A DNA stretch of 10,913 bases from an uncultured Clostridia bacterium (GCA_946633275.1 CAMPAT010000005.1:1-10913); one strand, 5' to 3'; shown: positions 1 to 7,483, numbered from the stretch's first letter. Translations and numbers: made by a program. The notes: generated by a model from the sequence alone, not told the origin.

Positions 1-42
1 TATATGATTTCTTTAATTCTAAGAAATTAAGTGATTTAATAT

Positions 43-67
43 AAAAAGCAGGCAATGCCTGCTTTTT
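43..67 (-). terminator. Rho-independent terminator after the LUD-domain gene
   Basis: A GCAGGC/GCCTGC stem with a 3-base AAT loop is extended by A:T pairs into an 11-pair hairpin. It lies directly beyond the TAA of the minus-strand LUD gene and is followed on that strand by a T-rich run. The plus strand also carries a T run after the stem, so it could stop transcription entering from the left as well. Bases 1-42 are AT-rich and I see nothing else in them. Confidence 0.85.
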
Positions 68-712
68 TTAATAGCCTAAATCCTCGTTAACGATGATTAC
101 TTTAATTCTGTCCTTATGGCGCTGTTTTGCAGTTACTACATAGTTACAGCATATTCTGCTGTCGAGAGCGCAGCCGTCGCACATATATGGGTCGTCGAGC
201 TTGAGCGAAACGCACGAGCCGAGTTTCGTACACGGGTTTGCAAGATTAAGTCGCTCGCAATTCGGCGGCGCGGCTTTTTCCTTTACGCGCTTAATAGCGG
301 CGTTGATGTCGGGGACAATCTTATTTTTACCCACAACCATAACAACCTGGCGCGGTCCGTAAACGATACACGCAACGCGGTTTGAATTTCCGTCGACGTT
401 GTACAGCTCTCCGCGCTCGGTTACGGCATTTGACGAGCAGAAATATGTATCGCAGCCGAAAGCTCTGATATACGCTTCGCGCACAGCCTCGCCCTCAAGC
501 CCCGTACGGTCTATAAAATCATAGTCGCCGTTTTTAATTATATCAAAAACGCCGCACTCCTTAAGCGACTGAGAGCCGCCGTTCGATATACTCTCGCCTT
601 TTTTAATAAGCGATTTTACGATATCGGAAACCTCCTCCTTTGTTTCGCAGTAATAGGGCTTAATTCCGTTTTTCTCAAGATTTTTCATCGTCGTTTCAAT
701 ATACTTTTCCAT
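68..712 (-). CDS. LUD-domain (DUF162) protein, lactate-utilisation-like
   Basis: A 214-residue protein of the LUD (LutB/LutC-like, DUF162) family. The family fold is visible in the GGSQSLKECG stretch (about 45-54), the FIDRTG segment (66-71), the SSNAVTERGEL region (93-103) and the C-terminal KVIIVNEDLGY (204-214). A cysteine-rich stretch follows the core, with Cys at about 152, 161, 167, 178, 181, 188 and 189, as in short Clostridial LUD proteins. Its chemistry is not established, and being stand-alone it should not be equated with the LutABC lactate oxidase. The ATG at 712 has GGAGG 5 bases upstream. That SD sits just after the yifB stop, with an 11-base gap, so the two genes are almost certainly co-transcribed. 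The gene ends in a hairpin terminator. Family call firm, substrate unknown. Confidence 0.85.
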   Translation of the reverse strand: MEKYIETTMKNLEKNGIKPYYCETKEEVSDIVKSLIKKGESISNGGSQSLKECGVFDIIKNGDYDFIDRTGLEGEAVREAYIRAFGCDTYFCSSNAVTERGELYNVDGNSNRVACIVYGPRQVVMVVGKNKIVPDINAAIKRVKEKAAPPNCERLNLANPCTKLGSCVSLKLDDPYMCDGCALDSRICCNYVVTAKQRHKDRIKVIIVNEDLGY

Positions 713-723
713 AATTTCCTCCG

Positions 724-2247
724 TTACAGTCTGTATTTTCTGTCGAGACTTCTGTACTGAATCGCCTCGGCAATATGCTCAAGTTCAATTTTATCGCTGC
801 CGTCAAGGTCGGCTATTGTGCGCGAGATACGCAGAATCTTGTCGTGCGCTCGCGGCGACATTCCCATCGAATCATAGCTCGCGCTGAGAAGCTCGTCCGC
901 ATCGGGAGTCAGAATGCAGAACTTCCGCGTCATCGCAGGAGTCATCTTTGCGTTGCACTTAACAGAGCTTCCCCTGAAGCGCTTGTTTTGTATCTCTCGC
1001 GCGCGGTTAACGCGCTCCCTGATTTCGGCGCTCGTTTCCTCTTTTCTGTCGCCGCGCAACATCGAATAATCAACGGCGCCGACTTCAATATGAATATCAA
1101 TTCTGTCAAGAATCGGACCTGATAGCTTATCGTTATATCTTTTCCTCGCCGCCTCAGTACAGGTACAATCAATAGTCGGGTGTCCCGCGTAGCCGCACGG
1201 GCAGGGATTCATCGCTGCAACGAGCATAATATCGCTCGGATACGTAATAGTTCCCGACGCTCTCGTAATAGTAACGACGCCGTCCTCGAGCGGCTGACGA
1301 AGCGACTCCTTCGCGCGGCGGTCAAACTCGGGGAACTCATCCATAAACAGCACTCCGTTATGCGCGAGGCTGATTTCGCCCGGCTTCGGCGAGCTTCCGC
1401 CGCCCGTAAGTCCCTGGGCGCTCGTCGTATGATGAGGCGAGCGGAACGGGCGTTTTGCAATAAGGCGCGCGCCGCTCGGCAGTTCGCCTGCGACGGAATA
1501 AATCTTAGTCGTTTCTATCTGTTCATCAAACGTCATCTCGGGCATTATTGAGCCGAGGCGCTTCGCCATCATTGATTTACCCGTACCCGGAGTGCCGACC
1601 ATAATACAGTTATGCCCTCCCGCGGCGGCAATTTCAAGCGCACGCTTAACCTTTGACTGTCCTTTAACATCGCAAAAATCGAGCGTTTCGCCGATGACGC
1701 TCTGCTCATCAAGCGCCCTGAACGCAGGCTCAATCAGTCTTTCTCCGTTAATATGAGCGATAACCTCGCCTATATTCTTCGCAGGAAGGACGTCAATTCC
1801 GCTCACTACAGAGCCTTCGTCGGCATTATCATACGGAACAAAAACTGCTCCGGCTCCGTTTTCCTTCGCCTGAAGCACCATAGGAAGAACGCCGTTAACG
1901 CTCCTTATTTCACCGTTGAGAGACAGCTCACCGATAAAAGAGAAATCGTCCGTACTACCCGTAATCTGTGAACTCGCCTTAAGGATAGAAACAAGTATCG
2001 GCAAATCGTAAAAAGAGCCTTCCTTCTTTACGTCTGCCGGCGCAATATTGACGGTAATCCTCGAAACAGGGAATGTATAACCGCTGTTTTTCATCGACGC
2101 GCGGACTCTCTCCCTGCTCTCCTTAACGGAGGCGTCAGGAAGTCCCACAACGTCAAAACGAGGAAGCCCCGAGCTTATATCGGCTTCGACAGTAACGTCG
2201 AAGGAATTAATGCCGTAAAGTCCCTCGCTGTTTATTCTCGCAAACAT
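724..2247 (-). CDS. comM: YifB/ComM-family Mg-chelatase-like AAA+ ATPase
   Basis: A 507-residue cytoplasmic AAA+ ATPase of the YifB/ComM family; the usual length is about 500. In Gram-negative bacteria ComM is a hexameric helicase that promotes branch migration during natural transformation; the role in Clostridia is inferred. The N-terminal ChlI/Lon-like domain (about 1-165, starting MFARINSEGLYG) precedes the AAA+ core with Walker A GTPGTGKS (218-225) and Walker B GVLFMDE (298-304). A four-cysteine NPCPCG...CTCT insert (about 347-364) and the LDRIDIHIEV segment (380-389) complete the family signature. The ATG at 2247 is preferred over an in-frame ATG at 2271 because the latter overlaps a strong -10 box and would lie upstream of the predicted transcript start. 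The chosen start has GGTGAT 3 bases upstream. It is first in an operon with the LUD gene. Confidence 0.92.
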   Translation of the reverse strand: MFARINSEGLYGINSFDVTVEADISSGLPRFDVVGLPDASVKESRERVRASMKNSGYTFPVSRITVNIAPADVKKEGSFYDLPILVSILKASSQITGSTDDFSFIGELSLNGEIRSVNGVLPMVLQAKENGAGAVFVPYDNADEGSVVSGIDVLPAKNIGEVIAHINGERLIEPAFRALDEQSVIGETLDFCDVKGQSKVKRALEIAAAGGHNCIMVGTPGTGKSMMAKRLGSIMPEMTFDEQIETTKIYSVAGELPSGARLIAKRPFRSPHHTTSAQGLTGGGSSPKPGEISLAHNGVLFMDEFPEFDRRAKESLRQPLEDGVVTITRASGTITYPSDIMLVAAMNPCPCGYAGHPTIDCTCTEAARKRYNDKLSGPILDRIDIHIEVGAVDYSMLRGDRKEETSAEIRERVNRAREIQNKRFRGSSVKCNAKMTPAMTRKFCILTPDADELLSASYDSMGMSPRAHDKILRISRTIADLDGSDKIELEHIAEAIQYRSLDRKYRL

Positions 2248-2262
2248 AAAATCACCAAAAAT

Positions 2263-2291
2263 ATTATACATTAAAACAACATTGTTGACAA
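2263..2291 (-). promoter_or_regulatory. Promoter of the yifB-LUD operon
   Basis: On the minus strand, -35 TTGTCA (2291-2286) and -10 TATAAT (2268-2263) are separated by exactly 17 bases, and TG two bases before the -10 makes it an extended -10. The predicted start of transcription is near 2256, at the GGTGAT that precedes the yifB ATG at 2247. The 5' leader would therefore be only about 9 bases. Its -35 overlaps the -35 of the divergent phosphohexomutase promoter. Confidence 0.75.
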
Positions 2292-2313
2292 CACCAAATA
2301 ATAATATTAAAAT
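2285..2313 (+). promoter_or_regulatory. Promoter of the phosphohexomutase gene
   Basis: A consensus TTGACA -35 (2285-2290) is followed after 17 bases by TAAAAT (2308-2313), a 5/6 match to the -10. Transcription should begin near 2320, leaving a leader of about 28 bases that carries the AAAGGAG site at 2333-2339. The -35 hexamer overlaps the one on the opposite strand by five bases within the near-palindromic TTGTTGACAACA, so the two promoters should compete for polymerase. Confidence 0.75.
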
Positions 2314-2347
2314 AGAAGATGAAATATTTTACAAAGGAGATTATTAT

Positions 2348-4060
2348 ATGGATATCAACGCTTTATATAACGAATGGCTTGAAAAAGCTACGGGCGACCC
2401 CGACCTTACAGCTGAGCTTGAAAGCATAAAAGGCAAAGACGACGAGATACTCGACCGCTTCTACCGCAGTCTTGAGTTCGGTACTGCAGGTCTGCGCGGA
2501 GTTATCGGCGCGGGAACAAACAGAATGAATATTTACACAGTCGGCAGAGCGACACAGGGACTGTCCGATTTTCTCAACAAGAACTATGATAATCCTTCTA
2601 TCGCAATCGGTTACGATTCAAGAATCAAGAGCGATTATTTCAGCAAAGAGGCTGCTTCAATCCTCGCAGCAAACGGCATCAAGGTTTACATCTACGAAGA
2701 GCTGGAGCCGACTCCGTGTCTCTCCTTCGCAATCCGCTATTTCCACACGTCAAGCGGTATTATACTTACCGCTTCGCACAACCCTGCAAAATATAACGGC
2801 TACAAGTGCTACAATCCGAAGGGTTACCAGATGACTGACGAAGAGGCTGCCGAGACGTACGACTTCATTCAGAAGGTTGACTACTTCACAGGTATAAAGA
2901 AGGTTGACTTTGACGAGGCTGTTGCAGACGGCAGAATCGAATACATCGGCCAGGAAGTAATCGACGTTTTCCTCGACGAGGTACAAAAACAATGCATAAA
3001 TCCCGATATCGTCAAGAAAGCTGACCTCAAGGTTATTTACACTCCTCTTAACGGAACAGGAAACAAGCCTGTCCGTCAGATTCTCGACAGAATCGGAATT
3101 GACAAGGTTTACGTAGTTCCGGAGCAGGAAAACCCTGACGGCAATTTTCCGACCTGCCCCTTCCCGAACCCGGAAATCAAGCAGGTATTTGAAATCGGTC
3201 TTGAAATGAATAAGAACATCGGCGCAGACATTCTTCTCGCAACCGACCCCGACTGCGACAGAGTCGGCATTGCGGTTCCCGACAAATCGGGCGAGCTCGT
3301 GCTGATGAGCGGTAACGAGGTAGGCGCAATGCTCCTCAACTACCTCCTCTCCGAGCGTAAGGCAAAGGGTACCCTCCCGTCTACGGCAATCGCCGTAAAG
3401 AGCTTCGTTTCCACCGACCTCGCGGAAGTTATCGCGAAGAAATATAACTGCACATTTAAGAACCTGCTTACAGGCTTCAAATACATCGGCGAGCTCATTA
3501 CAAACCTTGAAGACGAGGGCAGAGCTTCCGACTTCGTAATGGGATTTGAAGAAAGCTACGGCTACCTTGCAGGAACTCACGCAAGAGACAAGGACGCAGT
3601 TGTCGCCTCCATGCTCATCTGCGAAATGGCGGCATACTACAAGCTGAAGAATATGAATCTCGTCGACGTGATGAATTCGCTTTACGACGAGTTCGGATAT
3701 TACAACAACACCGTCGAATCATACACTTTCGAAGGCGCTGCAGGAATGGAGAAAATGGCTGGTATTATGGATACTCTGCGCGCTAATACGCCTGCTGAAA
3801 TCGGCGGCTACAAGGTTACTGCAGTTTCCGACTACAAGACGAGCAAGACGACCTTTACCGACGGCGGCGAGGAGACTATCGACCTTCCGAAGTCAAATGT
3901 GCTCGCCTTCGCGCTTGAGGGCGGCAACAAAGTTATCGTACGTCCGAGCGGAACAGAGCCGAAAATCAAGGCTTACATCACAGCAATCGGAGACAGCAAA
4001 GACGGAGCTGCTGCAATCGCAGACAAGCTTATTGCTGCTTCAGACGAGTTTATGAAATAA
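2348..4060 (+). CDS. pgcA: Alpha-phosphohexomutase (phosphoglucomutase/phosphomannomutase)
   Basis: A 570-residue phosphohexomutase that interconverts hexose 1- and 6-phosphates (glucose, possibly mannose) through a phosphoserine enzyme, supplying sugar 1-phosphate for nucleotide sugars and polysaccharides. All four family signatures are visible: TASHNP with the catalytic serine at about 143, the metal loop DPDCDR (300-305), the sugar-binding GFEESYGY (399-406) and the phosphate-binding RPSGTEPK (532-539). The length matches Bacillus PgcA-type enzymes rather than the shorter ManB/GlmM types; sequence alone does not settle the substrate. The ATG at 2348 is chosen because AAAGGAG lies 8 bases upstream. 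The frame is open further upstream to 2282, but that part falls in the promoter. A 31-codon ORF begins 9 bases after the stop. Confidence 0.93.
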   Translation: MDINALYNEWLEKATGDPDLTAELESIKGKDDEILDRFYRSLEFGTAGLRGVIGAGTNRMNIYTVGRATQGLSDFLNKNYDNPSIAIGYDSRIKSDYFSKEAASILAANGIKVYIYEELEPTPCLSFAIRYFHTSSGIILTASHNPAKYNGYKCYNPKGYQMTDEEAAETYDFIQKVDYFTGIKKVDFDEAVADGRIEYIGQEVIDVFLDEVQKQCINPDIVKKADLKVIYTPLNGTGNKPVRQILDRIGIDKVYVVPEQENPDGNFPTCPFPNPEIKQVFEIGLEMNKNIGADILLATDPDCDRVGIAVPDKSGELVLMSGNEVGAMLLNYLLSERKAKGTLPSTAIAVKSFVSTDLAEVIAKKYNCTFKNLLTGFKYIGELITNLEDEGRASDFVMGFEESYGYLAGTHARDKDAVVASMLICEMAAYYKLKNMNLVDVMNSLYDEFGYYNNTVESYTFEGAAGMEKMAGIMDTLRANTPAEIGGYKVTAVSDYKTSKTTFTDGGEETIDLPKSNVLAFALEGGNKVIVRPSGTEPKIKAYITAIGDSKDGAAAIADKLIAASDEFMK

Positions 4061-4069
4061 GGAGTAGCT

Positions 4070-4165
4070 ATGCACAAAAACACAACGCGTATTATTGCGA
4101 TTATCCTCGCTGCGCTTATGGCAGTAAGCGGACTCGGCGTCGGCATAGTTGCATTTATGAACTGA
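4070..4165 (+). CDS. 31-residue single-pass membrane peptide
   Basis: A short ORF reading MHKNTTRIIAII then LAALMAVSGLGVGIVAFMN. It has a short basic N-terminus (His, Lys, Arg) and a hydrophobic helix from about residue 8 to 29, so it should be a single-pass membrane peptide or an uncleaved signal-like peptide. GGAG lies 5 bases before the ATG and directly follows the TAA of the phosphohexomutase, which suggests co-transcription and coupled translation; a hairpin terminator begins 5 bases after its stop. Size and topology recall Prli42, the roughly 31-residue stressosome-linked membrane peptide of Firmicutes, but I cannot show homology. It is too short for most gene callers. The well-placed SD and terminator make it likely to be real; function unknown. 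Confidence 0.6.
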   Translation: MHKNTTRIIAIILAALMAVSGLGVGIVAFMN

Positions 4166-4169
4166 CAAA

Positions 4170-4199
4170 AACGGGTTGCCTCAACTGAGACAACCCGTT
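4170..4199. terminator. Bidirectional terminator between convergent units
   Basis: AACGGGTTG pairs with CAACCCGTT, continuing past one C-A mismatch into CTC/GAG around a 4-base loop. The plus strand continues into a TTTTTT run (serving pgcA and the small membrane ORF). The minus strand continues into TTTTT (serving the XRE regulator, whose TAA is 12 bases away). One hairpin therefore terminates both convergent transcripts. Confidence 0.88.
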
Positions 4200-4211
4200 A
4201 ATTTTTTCATT

Positions 4212-4823
4212 TTATTTTTTAATTGAAAGCACCCAATAGTAAATAGGTATAATGAGGAATAATATCCACATTGTACCCCAGGCATTTGCAAAAAAGCCGA
4301 ACATAAGGTACAAAAGTACAATAAATTCAGGTATCGGCAGCAACGCCGCAAACGCCTTTTTGCTGTTTGCCTTGCAGGCTGTCGCAATTCTGTAATAAAT
4401 CGGAATTGTCAAAAAGACAAGCCAGAACGGGTGCCATATTTTAAACATATACGAAACGCCCAAATAAAGAATAACAACTATAATCGCGTAAGGGAACTTC
4501 GCCATAGCCGTAGCCGTTTTAGGATAAATGCCGAAATCATTAACCTTTGACAAAAGAGATTTTGCCTTGCCCTTGATGTCTGTTTTCTTTGACGGCTCGG
4601 GCGTTATCTCGGTGGTATCTTTCGAGGTATTGAGCAAATCGTCGAGCGTGATTCCGTAAAGCTCGGCAAGAGCAATCAGATTGTCCGTGTCGGGCGAGGA
4701 TTCGGCACGCTCCCACTTTGAAACAGCCTGGCGCGACACGCCGATTTTTTCGGCAAGAACGTCCTGAGAATATCCGTTCATCTTGCGCAATTCAAGAAGT
4801 CTGTTAGCGGTAACTATATTCAT
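4212..4823 (-). CDS. XRE-family regulator with four membrane segments
   Basis: A 203-residue protein. Residues about 6-62 form a Cro/C1-type helix-turn-helix with the SQDVLAEKIGVSRQAVSKWE core (19-38), so this half should bind DNA. A polar linker (65-105) leads to four hydrophobic stretches at about 109-126, 131-149, 163-180 and 184-201. These are two copies of a two-helix unit: WLVFLTIPIYYR (134-145) recurs as WILFLIIPIYYW (186-197). The regulator is therefore likely anchored in the membrane and may sense envelope or membrane state; that is inference. AGGAG (4836-4832) lies 8 bases before the ATG, inside an overlapping 22-codon ORF. A dyad upstream could be its operator. Target genes are unknown; the small membrane ORF and pgcA converge on it. 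Confidence 0.87.
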   Translation of the reverse strand: MNIVTANRLLELRKMNGYSQDVLAEKIGVSRQAVSKWERAESSPDTDNLIALAELYGITLDDLLNTSKDTTEITPEPSKKTDIKGKAKSLLSKVNDFGIYPKTATAMAKFPYAIIVVILYLGVSYMFKIWHPFWLVFLTIPIYYRIATACKANSKKAFAALLPIPEFIVLLYLMFGFFANAWGTMWILFLIIPIYYWVLSIKK

Positions 4824-4888
4824 TCTTCATTCTCCTTCGTAGAAATAGATATTAAAAACTCATTAAGTCTTTCAAGAAGCTTTTTCAT
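4820..4888 (-). CDS. 22-codon ORF coupled to the XRE regulator
   Basis: Reads MKKLLERLNEFLISIS then TKENEE, a basic and amphipathic start followed by an acidic tail. It has a near-perfect ribosome binding site, AAAGGGAGGTG (4904-4894), 5 bases before the ATG. This is stronger than the site of the regulator itself. Its TGA overlaps the regulator ATG as ATGA, the usual sign of coupled translation, and the regulator SD lies within its last codons. It may be a true micropeptide or a leader whose translation sets regulator output. No homology can be claimed for so short a sequence. Confidence 0.5.
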   Translation of the reverse strand: MKKLLERLNEFLISISTKENEE

Positions 4889-4905
4889 CACAGCACCTCC
4901 CTTTA

Positions 4906-4939
4906 ATATCAAGATATCAGGAAATGACGTGATTTTCTA
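4906..4939 (-). promoter_or_regulatory. Candidate promoter and operator of the XRE unit
   Basis: The inverted repeat ATATC-AA-GATAT (4906-4917) lies two bases upstream of the strong SD of the 22-codon ORF. A weak promoter can be read over it on the minus strand: TAGAAA (4939-4934), 17 bases, TATCTT (4916-4911), each a 4/6 match. The -10 would lie inside the dyad, which would suit autorepression by the XRE protein. The boxes are weak and the assignment is tentative. Confidence 0.35.
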
Positions 4940-4956
4940 CCGATTTTAGTTTACAA

Positions 4957-4987
4957 ACAGCCCCGCAACCGATAGTTGCCGGGCTGT
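4957..4987 (-). terminator. Terminator after murF
   Basis: ACAGCCC pairs with GGGCTGT and the stem continues, past one C-C mismatch, through GCAAC/GTTGC around a 5-base loop. It lies 10 bases beyond the murF stop on the minus strand. The T run that follows is short (TTTGT), so termination may be incomplete and some read-through into the XRE unit is possible. Confidence 0.75.
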
Positions 4988-4996
4988 ACTTATTGA

Positions 4997-6373
4997 TTAT
5001 TTCAGATTTGAGATCAGAATTTCGTAAGCCTCCTCCATCTTCATTCCGCGTGAGCCTTTGACGAGCACCACGTCGCCCGAAGTGAGAATTCCGCTTTCCG
5101 CAAGTTCCTTCACTTTAACGAGGAAGTATTCGCGTTCGGACGCGTCGCAGCAAATCGACTTTTCAGGCATACCGTCGCCGAAAGCTAAATAATCCCTGCC
5201 GATGAAGAACGCGCCGTCAAGATTATGAGAGGCGCACAACTCACCGAGCTTTTTATGCTCCTGAGCGCTGTATTCGCCGAGCTCAAGCATTTCACCTAGG
5301 AGCGCAAACTTCTTGCCGTTTTCGTTATACGTCTTGAGCGTTTCAAGCCCCACTCTCGCCGAATCAGGGCTCGAGTTATAATAATCACGGATGATAGAGA
5401 CGCCGTTTTTCTCAATTACGTCCGTACGCATAGCTTCAGGCGCATAGTCACGCACAGAGTCGAGCGCCGCCTTAATATCCACGCCGAAATAAATTCCGCA
5501 GTAAACTGCCTCAAGCAGATTAGCAACATTATATTTTCCGGGGAGCGGAATATAGCCGTCTGCCTTCTCGCCTTCATAATCGACGGTAAAGCTCGTTCCC
5601 TCTCCGCTCGACACGATATTCTCGGCTGTGAGAACTGCGCCCTTCGACTTATCAAAGCCGACATAGGCGGTCATAAAGCCTTTCTTATCAGCAGAATAAA
5701 GATACGGGTCGTCGGCGTTAAGGACTATTGTGCCGTTTTCCTTAAGACCTTCTAAAATCTCGAACTTCGCCTTGCAGATATTTTTCTGAGAGCCGAGATT
5801 GCCTATATGCGCCTTTCCAATATTCGTGATAACTGCGAGGTCGGGCTTCGCGATATTAGTAAGAGTGCTGATTTCACCAAGATGGTTCATACCCATTTCA
5901 AGCACGGCTATATCGTAGGTGTTATCAAGCTCAAGAACGCTCTTCGGAAGTCCGATTTCGTTATTAAAATTCTTCTTCGTAGAATACACGCTGTATTTCG
6001 TTTTAAGCACGCGCGTAATCATATTTCGCGTTGTCGTCTTTCCGTTACTGCCCGTTACGGCGACAACCTTAATATCAAGAGTCGTGAGATAATAAGCCGC
6101 AATCTGCTGCAGCGCCTTCTCAGTATCGGGCACCATAATCACGGGAACGGAGGTATCAACCGGCTTCGAGCAGACTACTGCAACAGCTCCGCTTTCTACG
6201 GCTTTTCCGACATAGTCATGACCGTCAAACTTCTCGCCCGAAAGTGCGATAAAGAGGTCGCCCGCCTTAGTCGTGCGCGTATCAGTATTTACATCGAGTA
6301 TATCTATATCCCTGTCAAAATCGCAGGAACAGTCTATATTTTTAACAATTTCAGAAAGTTTAAGATTGTTCAT
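4997..6373 (-). CDS. murF: MurF, UDP-MurNAc-tripeptide--D-Ala-D-Ala ligase
   Basis: A 458-residue cytoplasmic Mur ligase, the usual length for MurF, that adds D-Ala-D-Ala to UDP-MurNAc-tripeptide using ATP and completes the pentapeptide precursor. The N-terminal domain (about 1-95) carries the DTRTTKAGDLFIAL uridine-binding-type motif. The ATP-binding domain has the P-loop TGSNGKTTT (107-115), the MurF-typical KKNFNNEIGLP (133-143) and LEMGMNHLGEI (158-168). The C-terminal domain holds RDYYNSSPDS and KGSRGMKME near the end. The ATG at 6373 is chosen over an in-frame codon at 6448 because the product then begins MNNLKLSEI as expected, GGGGAG lies 4 bases upstream, and the longer form would run into ddl. 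It follows ddl by 16 bases, so its substrate maker and user are co-transcribed. Confidence 0.95.
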   Translation of the reverse strand: MNNLKLSEIVKNIDCSCDFDRDIDILDVNTDTRTTKAGDLFIALSGEKFDGHDYVGKAVESGAVAVVCSKPVDTSVPVIMVPDTEKALQQIAAYYLTTLDIKVVAVTGSNGKTTTRNMITRVLKTKYSVYSTKKNFNNEIGLPKSVLELDNTYDIAVLEMGMNHLGEISTLTNIAKPDLAVITNIGKAHIGNLGSQKNICKAKFEILEGLKENGTIVLNADDPYLYSADKKGFMTAYVGFDKSKGAVLTAENIVSSGEGTSFTVDYEGEKADGYIPLPGKYNVANLLEAVYCGIYFGVDIKAALDSVRDYAPEAMRTDVIEKNGVSIIRDYYNSSPDSARVGLETLKTYNENGKKFALLGEMLELGEYSAQEHKKLGELCASHNLDGAFFIGRDYLAFGDGMPEKSICCDASEREYFLVKVKELAESGILTSGDVVLVKGSRGMKMEEAYEILISNLK

Positions 6374-6389
6374 ATTACTCCCCGTATAA

Positions 6390-7415
6390 TTAGTTGTATT
6401 TTTCGAGCGAAAGGTCAATGATTTTCTGGCACAGTTCGTCATATTCAATGCCGACTGCCGCAGCCTCCTGCGGAAGCAGGCTCATCTGCGTAAGTCCCGG
6501 GAGAGAATTCGCCTCAAGGCAATAGAATTCGTCTGTGCCGTCCTTAAGAATAAAGTCAATTCTGCCGTAAACCTCAAGGTCAAGAGCGGCAAAAACGGCT
6601 TTTGCGTTCTCCTGCATTTTAAGAGTAAGGCTCTCATCAAGCTCAGCAGGACAAATCTCGATTGTCATACCCTCCTGGTACTTATTCTTATAGTCGTAAA
6701 AGCCTTCCTTCGGGATAATCTCAATCGGCGGAAGCGCTGTGCCGCCGAGAATACCGAGCGAAAACTCGCGGCCCTTAACGTACTCCTCGATAATAATATC
6801 GCTCTCATACCTCGCCGCCTGGTTAATGGCGTTTTCATACTCCGCTTTCTCAGTAACGATAGAAACGCCTACGCTCGAGCCGCCCGAAAACGGCTTGATT
6901 ACGCACGGAAGCGGGAATTCAGGAGCGGCGTCGCCGCCCTTAGTTACTATGTACTTAGCGTTCCTGACGCCGCAGGAGTCCATAAGCTGCTTTGAATAAT
7001 ACTTATTCATCGCAAGCGCGGAGCCGAAGCTGCCCGAGCCCGTGTATTTAATACCCATAAGGTCAAACGCAGCCTGCACCTTTCCGTCCTCGCCGTCCTC
7101 GCCGTGAAGCGCGATAAAAACGATATCTGCTGCTTTACAGAGTGAAATTACATTTTCGCCGAAGAGCCCCTTTGCGTCGCCCTTGCGCGAAGCGAGTATG
7201 CCCTGAATGTCAGGGTCGGTATCGCTAATCTTAAGCGTTTCGTCAATTCCGTCAGTATCAAAGAAGGTGCTCACATCGCCGTCAAATCCCATAAAAACGT
7301 CGAGAAGCGTTGCGCGGTGACCGTTCCTGCGGAGCGCCTTTGTAACATTCTTGCCCGTAATAAGTGACACGTCGCGTTCTGTGCTCGTGCCGCCTGCGAG
7401 TACAACTATATTCAT
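6390..7415 (-). CDS. ddl: D-alanine--D-alanine ligase
   Basis: A 341-residue ATP-grasp ligase that makes the D-Ala-D-Ala dipeptide for peptidoglycan. It shows GGTSTERDVSL (8-18), HGEDGEDG (104-111), the ATP loop KPFSGGSSVGVS (174-185), the omega loop FYDYKNKY (239-246) and the metal-binding EANSLPGLT (301-309). The tyrosine-bearing omega loop fits D-Ala-D-Ala rather than the D-Ala-D-lactate (VanA-type) specificity, so there is no sign of glycopeptide resistance here. The ATG at 7415 is preferred over an in-frame TTG at 7421 because AGGAG lies 9 bases before the ATG but only 3 before the TTG. First gene of an operon with murF, driven by a promoter about 30 bases upstream. Confidence 0.95.
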   Translation of the reverse strand: MNIVVLAGGTSTERDVSLITGKNVTKALRRNGHRATLLDVFMGFDGDVSTFFDTDGIDETLKISDTDPDIQGILASRKGDAKGLFGENVISLCKAADIVFIALHGEDGEDGKVQAAFDLMGIKYTGSGSFGSALAMNKYYSKQLMDSCGVRNAKYIVTKGGDAAPEFPLPCVIKPFSGGSSVGVSIVTEKAEYENAINQAARYESDIIIEEYVKGREFSLGILGGTALPPIEIIPKEGFYDYKNKYQEGMTIEICPAELDESLTLKMQENAKAVFAALDLEVYGRIDFILKDGTDEFYCLEANSLPGLTQMSLLPQEAAAVGIEYDELCQKIIDLSLEKYN

Positions 7416-7446
7416 AAACAATTTCTCCTAAAATTTTATTCAATAT

Positions 7447-7475
7447 ATTATAATATATTCTAACAAAAAAGTCTA
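7447..7475 (-). promoter_or_regulatory. Promoter of the ddl-murF operon
   Basis: On the minus strand, TAGACT (7475-7470, 4/6 match to TTGACA) and TATAAT (7452-7447) are 17 bases apart. The predicted start near 7440 gives a leader of about 25 bases with AGGAG at 7429-7425. It is arranged back-to-back with the promoter of the methyltransferase-like gene, with 8 bases between the two -35 boxes. Confidence 0.6.
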
Positions 7476-7483
7476 TATTAACA

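Noticed and set aside
68..712. Part of a LutABC lactate-oxidation operon
   Set aside because: No LutA or LutB partner lies beside it; its neighbour is yifB, so only the LUD family membership is supported.
2282..2347. An N-terminal extension of the phosphohexomutase from an upstream in-frame start
   Set aside because: The extension overlaps the -35 and -10 boxes and lacks an SD, whereas the ATG at 2348 has a well-spaced AAAGGAG.
2750..3580. A 276-codon open frame antisense to the phosphohexomutase
   Set aside because: It lies wholly inside a gene with all family motifs, has no recognisable domain, and arises from the codon bias of the opposite strand.
5807..6421. A 204-codon open frame antisense to murF
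   Set aside because: It mirrors a clear murF coding region and has no credible ribosome site or domain.
6390..7415. A vancomycin-resistance type D-Ala-D-Lac ligase
   Set aside because: The tyrosine-bearing omega loop FYDYKNKY and the pairing with murF fit ordinary Ddl, and no vanH or vanX-like gene is present.
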